This document shows, piece after piece, positions 19,403 through 31,217 of a DNA stretch of 64,000 nucleotides. Each line of letters starts with the position of its first letter. Position 1 is the first letter of the stretch. Below the pieces are notes generated by a model, which was given only the letters and a program-made list of their open reading frames with translations, did not search any database and was not told the DNA's origin. Both the position numbers and the translations under genes were made by a program. The stretch comes from Leguminivora glycinivorella (taxonomy: Eukaryota > Arthropoda > Insecta > Lepidoptera > Tortricidae), in the NCBI RefSeq assembly GCF_023078275.1, contig NC_062981.1, positions 22,678,846 to 22,742,845 on the forward strand. Direction: 5' to 3'.

Positions 19403-21718
19403 CTGAAAGGTAAACAGTATTTATTGAATATTTACAATTTAATTTAATTTATTCATTCCATCAGGTAACAAAAGACCCATTTGGTAAACATTAAAATCAC
19501 ATACACATTTAAAAGTAACAAAAGACTTGCAACATGTTCTTTTTTCTTTTTTTGCTTCTATCATAAGCTAAAGTCGCTAAACGAAGCATGTGACAAGTCC
19601 CAAGAACACAATTTTAAGGTACCGGAGTCATCTTAGGCCCATCGTTATTTTTAATTTTTGTTTTTCTTATGTTTAGTACTCGTATTGAACTTGCAGGTAA
19701 CGAAATGTAATTTAAGCTAATTCACACTTACAAAAGTAGGAAATTTTGTAACTTAAGCTTCCCAAGAACCGGATCATCCTAGGCGCAAGCCGCAAGTACC
19801 TTACTAATTAGTGAATTTTTAATATGACTGAGATACTTGGTAGCAATAGTGAACGGCACGCGCGAGGCCTGTTGCTGGAACTTGGCCTGCGCACTGCCGT
19901 GTGCCTTGATGGACGATAATATTAAGCACCTCCTAAGGCGCATATGATAAAAATATTCGCTGTCCTCGGATGGAGTCTCAGTAGCTTACTTGACAGAGCG
20001 ATGGGCTAGTTATCCATACACTTCAACGCCCAAAGCTGTGTATTTAAATTGATTTCTAAGCTATCATTCTTCGGCGACTAGTATGATTCATTGCCGCTTA
20101 AAATCGTTGAAACTACTTGAACTTTAAAGTTGAAACATGTAAACACGAAGCAATTTATCTTTTAATGAAAGCTCACATCATAAATGCATTCATCTGGTAA
20201 AAGCTCCTAAATATAATTTGCAACAAACTGCAAGTGTCGTTCTTGGAATAGCATTATTAATTGCGTAGCAAACTACCAGTTATAATAACTAAATACGTTT
20301 TCACAACAATCTGAACCTTAAGACGAGGATGCAAAGTCTTTTGTACTTTCACACTTTTATGTTCCCTTGAAGTATTAAATATAGATACGGATAAAGTGTC
20401 AAAGATATACAGCCAAAACCTTAACGTGTAAGCAATAAGGTCGTGTATACATATTTTTCACATCTATATATAATACCTTGACTGTATGACTTTAAACTAT
20501 CATAACTCAAAACGCCACATGTCGCATCTTAGCATGATTCTAATTTCAATCTTACTTGAAGTGATTTAGAGTTGATATTTCCTTGAATCCTTTCATAGTT
20601 GTTATCTTTTGGAGGTTACTATTGGAGGGAGCCAACAGGATATCATGCAGCCCCTTTTACTCGAAAATAGGATACGGACAAGTTTAGATTCACCTAAAGA
20701 CATAGAAATTTAACGGGTGGTTTTCATTTGTATCAGTGATGCAAGTCAAGGAATGTAGGTTTTAGTGCCCAAGGTCTATCTATCTATCTATCTATCTATA
20801 GCAGCCTTTAAAGCACCCGTCTTCGGACATAGGCCTCCTCTCCATTTAAGGTACAACTTATATTGATTATTGTCGAGTTTCCGATATTGCGACGCAGTTG
20901 CATGCATCATGATCACGGAAAACTGAAGAAAGTGGGTGGATGTCAGAGGTAATCACGGTCTATATCCCGGTCATAACTCAAAACTCTTATCGCAAGGTAG
21001 ATATTTTATTTAGTAAAATAAGAGTTTTACTAAAACCCTTTTATTTGTTTTCTTGGTAGTTATTTATCTGTGTTAAAATATACGTTTGTTTTATGTCTTT
21101 TTATTTGAAACGTAACAGTGTTTTGGTATCACGTTTGTGTATTATTTTAGTAGTAAAATGCAGTTGCAACATACGACGTCAATGGGTTAAAATAACGGTT
21201 TTTAGGGACTTTGTTAATCTAATGTCGAAATCGTTAGAATAATAATAAACTGTGATAATACGAACAACTATAAAACAGGGTTGACCAACATTTTGAGAAA
21301 AAGTTAGCCAGACGCTCTAAATAAAAAGCATGAATGTAGATATTGTAGATCCAGTAACAGATTGAAATGTATCAAAATATTCACGACCTTTTGTGAAAGT
21401 CAGCTGCCGCTCCGTTTGGATTTACAAACGCATATAACCTAAAAAAGTAACTTGATACTTCAGTCTTCTAGGACGCGGAATCAATTTAAGTTTTCAATTT
21501 GCCTTGCAATTCATTATGCCTTCCTACCTAAAGAGCGTAACATTGCAGGTAACTTCTGGCTGAGATCTGAGCACCAGTGCAAGGCGTAGGTATTCAAATA
21601 GGGCAGGCAATGCTCAGCAGGGATATTCTCTAATCTTCTTCTTCAACCTAGCGTTTTCCCGGTCTAGAGCTAGGGTCCTCTTTCTAGGGATATTCTCAAA
21701 TATAAAAATGAAACTTAC
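19403..21718. other. Intron 4, mostly unique
   Basis: A TCTA microsatellite at 20776-20799 is followed by a LINE-3'-end-like motif (ttcggacataggcctcctct). No exon found. Confidence 0.45.
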
Positions 21719-21847
21719 TCGGGTAGCAATCGCGAGAGCAGCTCGGCAAGTACAGTGCGGTTGAGTTCATCTTCCGCGGCGGCGCAGTACGCGACCAGTT
21801 GTCCGACGATCCTTTGGAGACTTGTGGCTACGCGTTTGAAGCTGTCC
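21719..21847 (-). CDS. Exon 4 of the coiled-coil gene
   Basis: 129 bp, phase 2 in and 2 out; acceptor …cttgttacAG, donor GTAAGT. It encodes DSFKRVATSLQRIVGQL, then a short AYCAAAEDELNRT segment and LLSRLLPE. The helix-rich, Leu-heptad composition fits a coiled coil. The intron between exons 4 and 5 (19403-21718) contains no further exon that I can recognise. Confidence 0.82.
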
Positions 21848-22308
21848 CTGTAACAAGGACGTTAGAAATTAGCATAAAGATGAGGTGAGGATTTGGGATT
21901 CGTGTGAATTAAGGAGAACGATGTGTCAAATTCAAATTTTGCATTTCGCCACCTTTCGAGGACCTCACGCTTAAAGCTGACTACCAGTTGATTGATCGTA
22001 TCGAGTCTGAGATGTTGACCAAGGGATGCAAAGTATTGGAAAACAGTAGTTGAAACTTTCACGACTCTTATACATTAGTATCATTAGTGCGCAAACAATT
22101 TAAGTTAATAAGCAAAAGCCTAGAGCGCATATTTCAGAAGACTCGCGCGGCTATAAGATGTTATCAACTTTAACCAGTCTGCTCTGAGAAAACGGGAACA
22201 ACGTCGTAACCAAAGCGTAGTTTCAAAACATATATTTTTTATATTTTTTATGTTGTAAACCATTGGAAACCATATTAAGTTATATTTTATGTTACTGGTA
22301 AAACTAAC

Positions 22309-22412
22309 CTTTCTTTAGTGACTTCTTCAAGGTGCCGGTTCTGGTCGAAGGTGGTGTGGCGCCGCTGCTTCCATTTGTCCGCCTCGCCGGCCTCCTCGCG
22401 CAGGCTCGACAA
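22309..22412 (-). CDS. Exon 3 of the coiled-coil gene
   Basis: 104 bp, phase 0 in and phase 2 out, between acceptor …gtcaacAG and donor GTTAGT. It encodes LSSLREEAGEADKWKQRR and then a charged helix ending EEVTKE plus two bases of an Arg codon completed by exon 4. A 52-bp perfect-arm hairpin (22435-22486) lies only about 20 bases upstream of its acceptor. Confidence 0.8.
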
Positions 22413-22434
22413 CTGTTGACAATAAGTATATTAA

Positions 22435-22486
22435 TATGTATGTATTTCAGCGTATAACCACAGTTATACGCTGAAATACATACATA
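22435..22486. repeat. Hairpin next to exon 3 acceptor
   Basis: tatgtatgtatttcagcgta and the exact reverse complement around a few central bases. It lies about 20-70 bases upstream of the exon 3 acceptor, where the branch site is expected. Confidence 0.9.
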
Positions 22487-22667
22487 CAACCACGCCTATA
22501 TGCCATGAACCCGTGAAGGACGCCGTACTGGTCTGTACGTTGAAATAATAGGCTAGTTTAAGCCCAAAAATTCGGCCCGTGATCCCTGCTCGAGAAAAGT
22601 GACAAATTCCTTAAGATTCCTTCCTGTCTGCGGCCAAAACACTGTACTAATATTTTGAGATACCTGA

Positions 22668-22763
22668 CCCTTTAGCACAACTTGCCTTGCCGCGCGTGAG
22701 TCCATACATCAAGCGCGACTTCAAGTATGGACGCGCGCGACAAGGCAAGTTGTGCTAAAGGGG
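22668..22763. repeat. Hairpin MITE (ccctttagcacaacttgcc)
   Basis: Arms of about 35 bases (ctttagcacaacttgccttg… and inverse) with a CpG-rich inner stem gcgcgcg and loop near 22715. Confidence 0.85.
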
Positions 22764-23348
22764 CTTGTCTGATCTATTACGATATTTTTTTACCGAAGCC
22801 GCTGAATTAGACATACCTATTAACATTTATAAAATACGATAAGAAAAAACGTTACAAATATGTAGTGATCATGTTAGGAGTCGATTTCATAGGAGGTCAC
22901 TGAGGTCGGAAACGAATTCAATCATGCTATCAAGTTTAGCTCATAAAAAAACCCGGAAATCAATGTCAATACCAACAAATAATGTACATAATGTGTACGT
23001 GTTAATGCTAACGTTCAACGTTCACGCCTGACCTGTGATCCCACCGCAAAGATAACGCGTCAGACGCAATTGTTATACAACAGATGTGTCATACTATATC
23101 TAACACGCGATCGAGTTCCATCTTACATAAAACTTATTAACAATAAAGGCTTTGTTACAATAATTGTCTTACAGGTTACTACTTACTGATTTATGCAAAC
23201 GAACGATTTGTTGGAAACAATAGTACTCGCCGAGAAACAAAAAAGGAGATACTTTTCTTTTTACAAATCAATATTTCTCTTCCATCTTGGCACGACTTGA
23301 CGTAAAAACGTAAATTAAAGACGAAGAATAATTTTCGGTTGTAATGGT

Positions 23349-23469
23349 TGTAGTGTATAGGTGTCTCGAGTACATATGGCAGTCGGTGTCCGAGTGCGAT
23401 GGAGCACGGACGTGCGGTGTGTATTGGCGAGCCAACCCGATGTATATAGTGTAATAGCGTGACATTACA
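23349..23469 (+). repeat. Left LTR (121 bp)
   Basis: TG…CA termini (TGTAGTG/ATTACA); identical by eye to 29239-29359. Very short for an LTR. Confidence 0.92.
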
Positions 23470-24429
23470 AGTGGCGACGAGGATAAAAGCAAGTACTTAC
23501 CACGTGAATCTAGTATTCGGAAAAGATGGGATAGAAACATAAGTAACATAACCTATAAAATCGAGTAACGATGCGCCATGATGCACCGTTATCTTTTTGT
23601 AAACAGGTTTGGTTACCTACCTAGATTGCCAAATGTTTTTAGGTACCAAAATGTTATTTGAGTTTATGTGTAGTGGGTTTATAAAATTGATTTATTATTT
23701 ACATAAATCACAGCCCGGAATCATTACAATAATTTCCGTCCAACCAAGAGAAATGATATTTATTTTTAATTAGTGAAGTTACCATCTACCTGTTGGTTGG
23801 TTTAATACACAAAATTATGTGATGTTGCTAAATTTATAAATGGTTAAGCTATTTACCTAAATAAGGCATTTACTTGAATGATAAAATGTTGTACAACCAT
23901 CACACTTAAATGTCCTATGGTAGCATTAGTCGATGTTTGAGAGTAAGGTGAAAACCAAAACAAACTAGATAAATACTTACCTAAGTATACTTCCTTACAG
24001 GGGTGAATTTACGTAAAAGTAACGTAAGTCACGACTTCATTAAGTGGTTATTTGAACTACAGCTGCAAATGAAAGGATCTATGCATATGTCGGGAAAGTA
24101 ACACTTATTTAGAGATAGATTATCACTTGAACGTGAATCTTTTGAATTGATTGAACATGCCATAAAATCATGACTAATACTCTTGTCGCGGATTGACTTA
24201 CGTAAACATTCCTAACGCCGATTTCGAGCAGTTTTATCTGAGTATTTAATTACTTAAAAACCAGAAAACCAGATGGGTTCACATTAAGTGCTAAATATAC
24301 CTAAAAGTGATATACAGGATGGTTCTTGATAATGAACCTAACGACGTGTCAAATTTAACGAAAAAAAAAACACGGTATAGAAAAAAAAAAATACATTTTT
24401 GAAGCACTTATGATAAGCAGTTTCCATCT

Positions 24430-25100
24430 AAGTATTAAATTACTTTACCAGTAAAGTCGGCAGAAAAAAGAGGCATTAAACGGATATGCAACTCTGTACA
24501 TTCAATTGTATCGAACATTTAATTGGCACCTAAGTACTATGAAATTTTATGCCATTTGTGGCTGAAAATAAGGCATTAAATTGCGAATTTGGAAACAGCA
24601 CATGGAGGTGCACTCTGTACATTCAATTGTATTGTTTAGTATCGACCGTTTAAATGGCATCTAAATACTATGAAATTTTATGCCATTTGTGGCTGAAAAT
24701 AAGGCATTAAATTGCGAATTTGGAAACAGCAGATTACAGAATCTGGACATTTAATTGTCATGTGTGTGAATTGGATAACAGAAATTCTGGTTATTAAGCT
24801 AGTTAATACAGCAGATTACCGAATCTGGACATTAAATTGTCATGAAAAAAAAAAAAACCTACTGGTAACAGAATAACAATGACCTGACCTGTACAGTGTG
24901 CACGGCTCATTCAAATCAGATAAAATGTATCTGGTCATTAATTTGACATGACTTTAGCCTTACGAGGATAAATATAGATATATGTGGAACCAGCAGATTA
25001 CTGAATCTGGACATTTAATTGTCATGTAAAATAAATGAAAAAAAAAACATACCTTGGTTAAGGCAGATATATTTATCTGGTCATTAAATTGTTGTAAACA
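24430..25100 (+). repeat. Dispersed phrase repeats (ctggacattaaattgtcatg)
   Basis: At least seven diverged copies of ctgg(a/t)cattaaattgtcatg, with two longer near-identical blocks (ggcattaaattgcgaatttgg at about 24570 and 24700). Located in the leader part of the LTR element. Confidence 0.7.
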
Positions 25101-25112
25101 TAGTTAAACAGC

Positions 25113-25116
<4 letters not shown>

Positions 25117-25166
<50 letters not shown>
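25117..25166 (+). repeat. Poly(A) tract of about 49 bases
   Basis: The longest of many A-runs on the plus strand of the LTR element (others near 26665-26698, 26998-27018 and 27532-27551). Confidence 0.9.
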
Positions 25167-25169
<3 letters not shown>

Positions 25170-25562
25170 TGAACATTGAATTGTTGCAAATATGAGCTTA
25201 ATGATAATAACCTAAACACGAAGTAAATTACGGTTATACTGGTTGAACGTGCGCTTAAATGACGCTTAGATCAGATGATAAATGCTATCTGAGCCTTCAA
25301 TTGTCATAATAGTAGATTGACGTCGGTCAATAAATATCATTAAATTGAAACCGAAATAAATTACACATATGAAAGAAAAAATACCAAGGCATCCAGTGCC
25401 TGAGAGTCTGAGACAACTACCCTAGTAAAACACTCAAGTACAATGACTGAGTACTTTGAGATAGCATAAGTTGAAATATTTTCAATATAATATATTTTGA
25501 CTTGTGTTAGTTAGAATCATTAAATTGATTGGGTACAGGTTGCCCCAAGAAAGTCCAGTATG

Positions 25563-25700
25563 GCTTCTTAATTGTCGTTGGAGGCATTTGACAGCGAAGG
25601 TGATCCTACATCAGTAGGAGTTCGGTAGGAGCGCTGGAAAAGAGCACTCTTTATATACCTAGATGCCGCTAACGTCAATCAGAGTGAAAAGAGTGAAAAA
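25563..25700 (+). pseudogene. gag remnant of a Ty3/gypsy element
   Basis: One frame reads LEAFDSEGDPTSVGVR, a TAG, then ERWKRALFIYLDAANV. This resembles the N-terminal part of insect Ty3/gypsy Gag (acidic FD.EGDPTSVG, then RW.KWKR and an aromatic helix). A TAA near the start and the TAG at a position where Trp is expected interrupt it. After 25700 an A tract follows and the frame is lost. Confidence 0.55.
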
Positions 25701-26661
25701 AAAAAAAAAATAAATAAAGACAGTTCATTGGTTTGACATTGCATTGTATATAAAAAAAACACGTAGTGGTGCAGCTGAATTGAATAAAATTAAGCGAACG
25801 CTTGATACATTTCAACAACGCGGAAAAAAAAGAAGTTGCTAACTCTGCTTACCGTCAACAAGGCTTTGTCAGTATGGGTGACCTCAAGAGAAAGACATGC
25901 CTATTTAAGTTGATCTATGATAGATTTTCAAAGACAATCTACGTCAGTTGAAAATCATTACAAAAATATATTGGTACTGAAGGTACTCGTTATCAGTTAG
26001 GGTAATAGGTACATACTGCAGAGATTCATGTAGGTGAATCTCATACAAGTCAGGTGTCCAGTTAAAACAAATAAACTAATGGATCTGTGAGCCTCTATTG
26101 AACTAATATAGAAAAAAAAATAAGAAATAAAAATGCTGAACTTGTTTGCGTAATTTCACGGGAGGATATTGAAATCTCACTAGTGACCTTATTTCGTCTG
26201 GTCAAGAAAATGAACAAAAGGACAACAATCAGCGGCTGAATCAGCTTTGTCTGTAGTGATTGTAAAATGTTAAATAATCACAGATTTCAATGCTTCACGT
26301 CAATTATCTAGGTACCTAACTACTTACAATGCACATTATTTAGAAGTTAGGGAACATGATTCTATTCTATATATAAATGGATTGATAGACGGATGTGAAG
26401 TTAAGGGTACAACTGAGAGAAATTTGCCTTGTGAATCTAACAAACTCGTCTTGTTGCGTGTTTATCTGTTTGAAACAATAGTATTTTAGTAAAGGGAATA
26501 AATCACAATATTGATGATACAAGTCCAATTTGTACGAACCAAACAACAAGGTCAAACTTGTTAAAATATATTTTATTGAATCAGCCAAACATTATGTTTA
26601 AATCAATATGTGACATGTGCTTTTACAAAATCGACTTGTTGGTTTAAATAAAAGATTGGTT

Positions 26662-26699
<38 letters not shown>

Positions 26700-26782
26700 A
26701 ATAATATTTCCTCCCACGAACGCTCCGGCTGTGGAATGAGCTATGTCAAGGTATTCCCCGATGAACTACATGGGGTTCTAAA

Positions 26783-26930
26783 AAAAAAAAGGACTACAAG
26801 TTTCTAATGGGTCGACGACGCGCATGTGACACCCCTTGAGTTGCAGGCGTCCATAGGTTACGGTGACCGCTTTCAATTAGGAGGCCCTATAACTGTTTGC
26901 CACCGACGTGGTATAAAAAAAAATGTAGAA
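26783..26930 (+). repeat. SINE/LINE-tail repeat (family B) inside the LTR element
   Basis: ctacaagtttctaatggg, then acgcgcatgtgac and caggcgtccatagg, ending with an A run. Other copies at 45610-45810 and 53080-53270. Confidence 0.7.
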
Positions 26931-27354
26931 GGAAGTGTAACTACACTTAACAACATCAAACTTGTAGTTGGAATGAAAGAACACGTAGGCGCAATTTAAA
27001 AAAAAAAAAAAAAAAAAAATAGACATGTTGAACGAACATTAAATCTAGTTGTTTTTCTCTCCGTGTGACACATAAATAAACGCTGAGTCTGTCAAGATAT
27101 AACATCTCCTGAAGGAATTTAAAGACACAGCTGCAAAAACAAATTCAAATCGTGGTACCTGGGGAGAAACACTGTGCTTACCTACTACGAGGTAGTTACC
27201 TCGTAGTTCGGTGAGCTGTATAAGTATTCTGTTACTCCTGTTACTCCGGTCAATTTCAGTATGACTTGATGCCTTGTAAATGGGCATGCTGATTTGTTCG
27301 GTTAACAGCGCAAAGAAAGTAAATGAAGGAGATAATATTTGGGTAATAATTTAG

Positions 27355-27500
27355 ATAATATTTTATCAAAGGAATGGAATGCACTCCCACCATAGATGTT
27401 CCCAGAAAAATACGACCTCGGTCTCTTTAAGATAAAAGTGAATATGCTAAGTATTACTGAATCGGTGAGCTCCATCTTCGACTATATCTTCACCTTCCAT
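27355..27500 (+). mobile_element. CR1-type LINE 3' end fragment
   Basis: Plus-strand frame EWNALPP, a stop, then MFPEKYDLGLFKIKVN, the conserved C-terminus of CR1-like reverse-transcriptase proteins (compare 53373-53660). It has one stop and no further coding. Located inside the LTR element. Confidence 0.65.
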
Positions 27501-29238
27501 CGGGTGTGACTATGGTCAATCGCCAATCAGCAAAAAAAAAAAAAAAAAAAAGTGGTTTTGTAATTTCTTTAATAATCATATTATAAAATAGCCTAGCCTA
27601 AGAGTTAAGATCTTAAGATAGATAAAGAGATAATAATAATAAAAAAAAGATGTTGATAAAATACTTTAAAAGAAAAGTGTTATCTAAAATATATACATAC
27701 TGTGTAGATATAAATCGGATGTTAGTATAATTGGGTCAATTGGGTAAGCACTTCTTAAATAGTATATGAACAGCTATCTATTTTAGAAAATTAATCGTTG
27801 ATTACTTTGTGTGGTACAAAGTATCTACGAGAAAGAAAGCTGATCATGATGAAACAAAATCAATAAAACGATAAAGTGGATACGTGACCCTGAATAGGAT
27901 TTTAATGCATATTCTATATAGTATCTCTATGTATTACAATGCAATGAATCACGAGCCCTTTCGATCCAGAAAAAAAAAACAGTAGACAGTAAAAGTTTTA
28001 ATAACTATGCACTGCAATTTATAATTAAATTTATGAGTAGATCTAACTAAACATTATAATATCCGTAAGTATTATGAATTGCATTAGATGAAATGAAAAA
28101 TGAAATAAATGTTTATTCAAAAACTAAACCTACAACTAAATTTATCTTCTGCCAAACCAGAGTATGGTTTGTCGGCAGACGAGGCTCCAGATACATTAGG
28201 TTCTATAACTAAATACTTATATGTACTATTTACTAGTTACTAGCAATAATAGGTGCATATAATGAAGTATAGGGCCGATACAATCAGTTATCAATGTTAT
28301 CATCAATAATTACCTAATATACATTAGACGCCTGACAAGCGACCTATTAAAAAAAAAAAAAAATAATAATAATGTAAATCATGAAAAGGTATGAAATTAG
28401 TGAAATATTTATTGTACGAGCCGTACACCTTAGATGATATGATTCTTGATGGTTGATGGTAGTCTTGATAAAAACACTGATTTTTGATACACTTATAAAT
28501 TTATTGATAACCAAGGTATACTGAGTACTAGCTAGGAGCACGTATAAACATAAACTAATGCATAAATCGATGTATAGCGTAATCGCAAATACAGCGATCA
28601 ATCAATCAATCAATCATTATTTATTTGCAATAAAACATAACTAAATGCATGCAAATGCAATCAAGCAATGCAAAGCAATTCTAATCAAGTCATAATTATA
28701 TTAATTTTAATGCTGACGCGAGAAATGTGCGATGCTTGCATTGTACAATTATATTGTATGATTTGTATGCTATTGAAGAAAGAAAGAAAAAACAATCATA
28801 TATGTATATAAAAAAAATGTACTAATCTAGTTTTCAAAACAGTCTGAATTGAAAAAGGTAACAGATTTAAAGAAGAAGGAGGAGACTGACATCTAGGAAT
28901 TGTAGTTAATAAAACACACAAGTATGTTTGAGTATACACTGCAGGTGGTGGTGCAGCGTCCGCTCTGAGTCAACCCTCAGACCGGAATGTCCTAAACATA
29001 TGACTAAAGATAGAAAATTAATCCCTAATTATAACTACTTCACATACAGTACTAAGTGGTAAAGACGGAGATGATCAAGTTAGGAATGACGAAAGTGGGC
29101 AGACAATTAGAAGAAACGTAGTTCATTAAAAGAAAAAAAAAAAGAGATACACGGCACAGCATGGCAAGTATTTGAATTAAAACTAAATTGACCTATTATT
29201 TAAATATTTATAAAAAAAAAATTAAAACAAGAAAGGGA

Positions 29239-29359
29239 TGTAGTGTATAGGTGTCTCGAGTACATATGGCAGTCGGTGTCCGAGTGCGATGGAGCACGGA
29301 CGTGCGGTGTGTATTGGCGAGCCAACCCGATGTATATAGTGTAATAGCGTGACATTACA
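29239..29359 (+). repeat. Right LTR (121 bp)
   Basis: Preceded directly by the purine tract gaaaggga and followed by the duplicated ATGGT. Confidence 0.92.
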
Positions 29360-29360
29360 A

Positions 29361-29423
29361 TGGTGCTCGCACACTGGTTGTTATAAATGTTATACTCTTA
29401 TATCAGCCAGTCTGGGAGCACCA
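29361..29423. repeat. Hairpin touching the LTR element
   Basis: tggtgctc…gagcacca palindrome, related to the pair at 7078-7260 (gttataaatgttata core). Its first bases overlap the ATGGT duplicate of the LTR insertion. Confidence 0.6.
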
Positions 29424-29429
29424 TAAGAT

Positions 29430-29640
29430 TTATAGCTTTGTGGACAGGTTGAAGGTGATCCTGCCTACGAAGTTCGAGGTTTGAATCCCTTTATGAGGCA
29501 AACGAGCAGTCAGGCCGCCTGATCGTATAAGCGATCTCTGCCGCCCATGAACACCCGAAACACCTGAAGGGTTGGAGGTGCGTTGCCACCCTTTAAGATG
29601 GGTGCACACACTTTTCTTGAAGGTGGCCTGAGTACGCTTA
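29430..29640 (+). repeat. Degraded SINE/LINE-tail repeat
   Basis: Contains gaggcaaacgagcagtcagg and cgccgcccatgaacaccc-type motifs (here ctgccgcccatgaacacc), marks of a repeat common in Lepidoptera. Truncated and diverged. Confidence 0.5.
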
Positions 29641-29993
29641 AATTAAATCATAACTTGATTTTACTAACCCTTTTTTCTTCCTCATACATATAAACTAAAA
29701 CGACAATGGTCCTACATGACATGAGTCAGTGTTTTGCAATAAATAGGGCATAGCGCAGCGAGGAAAAGTAAACATAAACATTGTGTACTCCAGAATATAT
29801 TTTGTAGTGTGTTTGTCTTGGCGATACTAACGAAAATATAAAACACTTTGCATATGTAGGCTGGGCGCAAGTAAAAGTCAGTGATTCGATATATTTTCGC
29901 GGGTAGGGTTCTCACAGATGTCTGAGCACTAATAATAAGCTATAATAGATTTATCAACAGATGTACGGTCAATACGGGTAAGTGTGTCATAAC

Positions 29994-30331
29994 TAGGGAT
30001 GTTACGAATATTTGCATTCGCATATGCGAAAGATTCGCATTCTTTTAAACATTTGCATTATGTCAAATTCGCATTCGCTTCAAACGATGCGAATGCGAAT
30101 GTGTGCAAGTCGCAGCTTGTTCCTCGCCCGCGCCGGCCGCTCCAATTGCTACTTGTCGACTGTCGACTCGCGCATGCGCAGATAGGTCAAATTCGTACGG
30201 CGTGAAGTTCGTACTCGGCATTTTGACCAATAGTAAGCATTTTATGACATTCAGCGATATTCGCATTCGCATTCTGAATATTCGCATTCGCGTTCGCGAA
30301 TGTGACACATGCGACATTCGTGACATCCTTA
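29994..30331. mobile_element. hAT-like non-autonomous element
   Basis: Perfect 8-bp target duplication gtcataac (29986-29993 and 30332-30339). Ends tagggatgttacgaat / attcgtgacatcctta, and an interior of repeated gcattcgcattcg phrases. 8-bp duplications and these ends fit the hAT superfamily. Confidence 0.8.
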
Positions 30332-30639
30332 GTCATAACATAAGGGGAAAAGGGTGTATGGCCTCCACATTTGGCCTTTTTACTCATTGTTACAGGTGCT
30401 TTTGCGAGTTCATACGACCTTTTGCTGCTTGCTACTCACGATTATTGGTTAACGTATTGAACGCTCAAGGCCAGACTTACCCGTATTGACCTTATTTCCT
30501 ATTTATTATATTCCATTTTTTCTAAATAGTAAGGATGAAATATTTACATACATTACGTTTACCTTTAAAACAATTTACTATTCTGAGTCCCCAGCCATGG
30601 CATTAAAGGTAAAATAAAGAGTTTTTGTATTATCTGTCT

Positions 30640-30720
30640 GTAATTAAAAGATTAAAAGAGAAAGAGAGAGAAGAAGAATAAGAGAAAGAAAAGAAGAGAA
30701 GAAAGAAAGAGAAAGAAAAC
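30640..30720 (+). repeat. Purine-only tract (GAAA/GAGA)
   Basis: About 80 bases of almost only A and G (gaaagagagagaagaagaat…). Simple-sequence tract. Confidence 0.85.
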
Positions 30721-30784
30721 CTTAAACTCGTATGAGACAAATGAGACTCATCATCATTCATAAAGATTAACTACGATATTAATA

Positions 30785-30826
30785 ATTTATCTCTACACTT
30801 GATTTAAATCAAGTGTAGAGATAAAT
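30785..30826. repeat. 42-bp perfect palindrome
   Basis: atttatctctacacttgatt and its exact reverse complement, with no loop. Confidence 0.9.
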
Positions 30827-30995
30827 ATAGTTCCACCACGACATCGGAGCACCTGGTCCGGTTACAACTGCGAGCTAAATATATCCCTATCCCCGGATGG
30901 TGTATCCCTAGCAAATTAAAATTCATCATTATCAGCACATCATCATTTTAGCCATTAATCGCCCACTGCTAAGCATAGGCCTCGCTTCGTGTACA

Positions 30996-31217
30996 TCACT
31001 TATCCCGGTCCTGGGCTAATCTCATCCAGAAGTGCCCCGCAATTTTTCCAATGTTGTCCACCCAACGAGCCAACGGATGCCAGGCGCTTCTTACATCCGA
31101 TAGCGACCACCATTCGGTCAACACTTTGGTCAACCTGCCATCACTCTGCCTGGCAACATGCCCCGCCCAATTCCATTTGAGTTTGGAAATTAAAATTAAA
31201 TTTTTATGAATGAACAA
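30996..31217 (-). mobile_element. RTE/R1-type LINE C-terminal fragment
   Basis: Minus-strand frame with KLKWNWAGHVARQSDGRLTK, then ARWVDNIGKIAGHFWMRLAQDR, the conserved C-terminal tail of endonuclease-bearing LINEs. The frame is open over about 70 codons but isolated. Confidence 0.75.

Larger units (their letters stand above)
23349..29359 (+). mobile_element. 6.0-kb LTR retrotransposon (Ty3/gypsy-like) with identical LTRs and dead interior
   Basis: Two 121-bp LTRs beginning TGTAGTG and ending ATTACA look identical by eye. They are flanked by a 5-bp duplication ATGGT (23344-23348 and 29360-29364). A primer-site-like tggcgacgagg starts two bases after the left LTR, and a purine tract (acaagaaaggga) ends just before the right LTR. 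The interior (23470-29238) has no frame over 93 codons, only a gag remnant near 25563, long A tracts, a LINE tail and SINE pieces. It seems to be a non-autonomous element moved by another element's proteins. Confidence 0.9.

Noticed and set aside
30029..30489. 128-codon frame
   Set aside because: Runs through the word repeats of a hAT-like element; periodic composition explains the openness.
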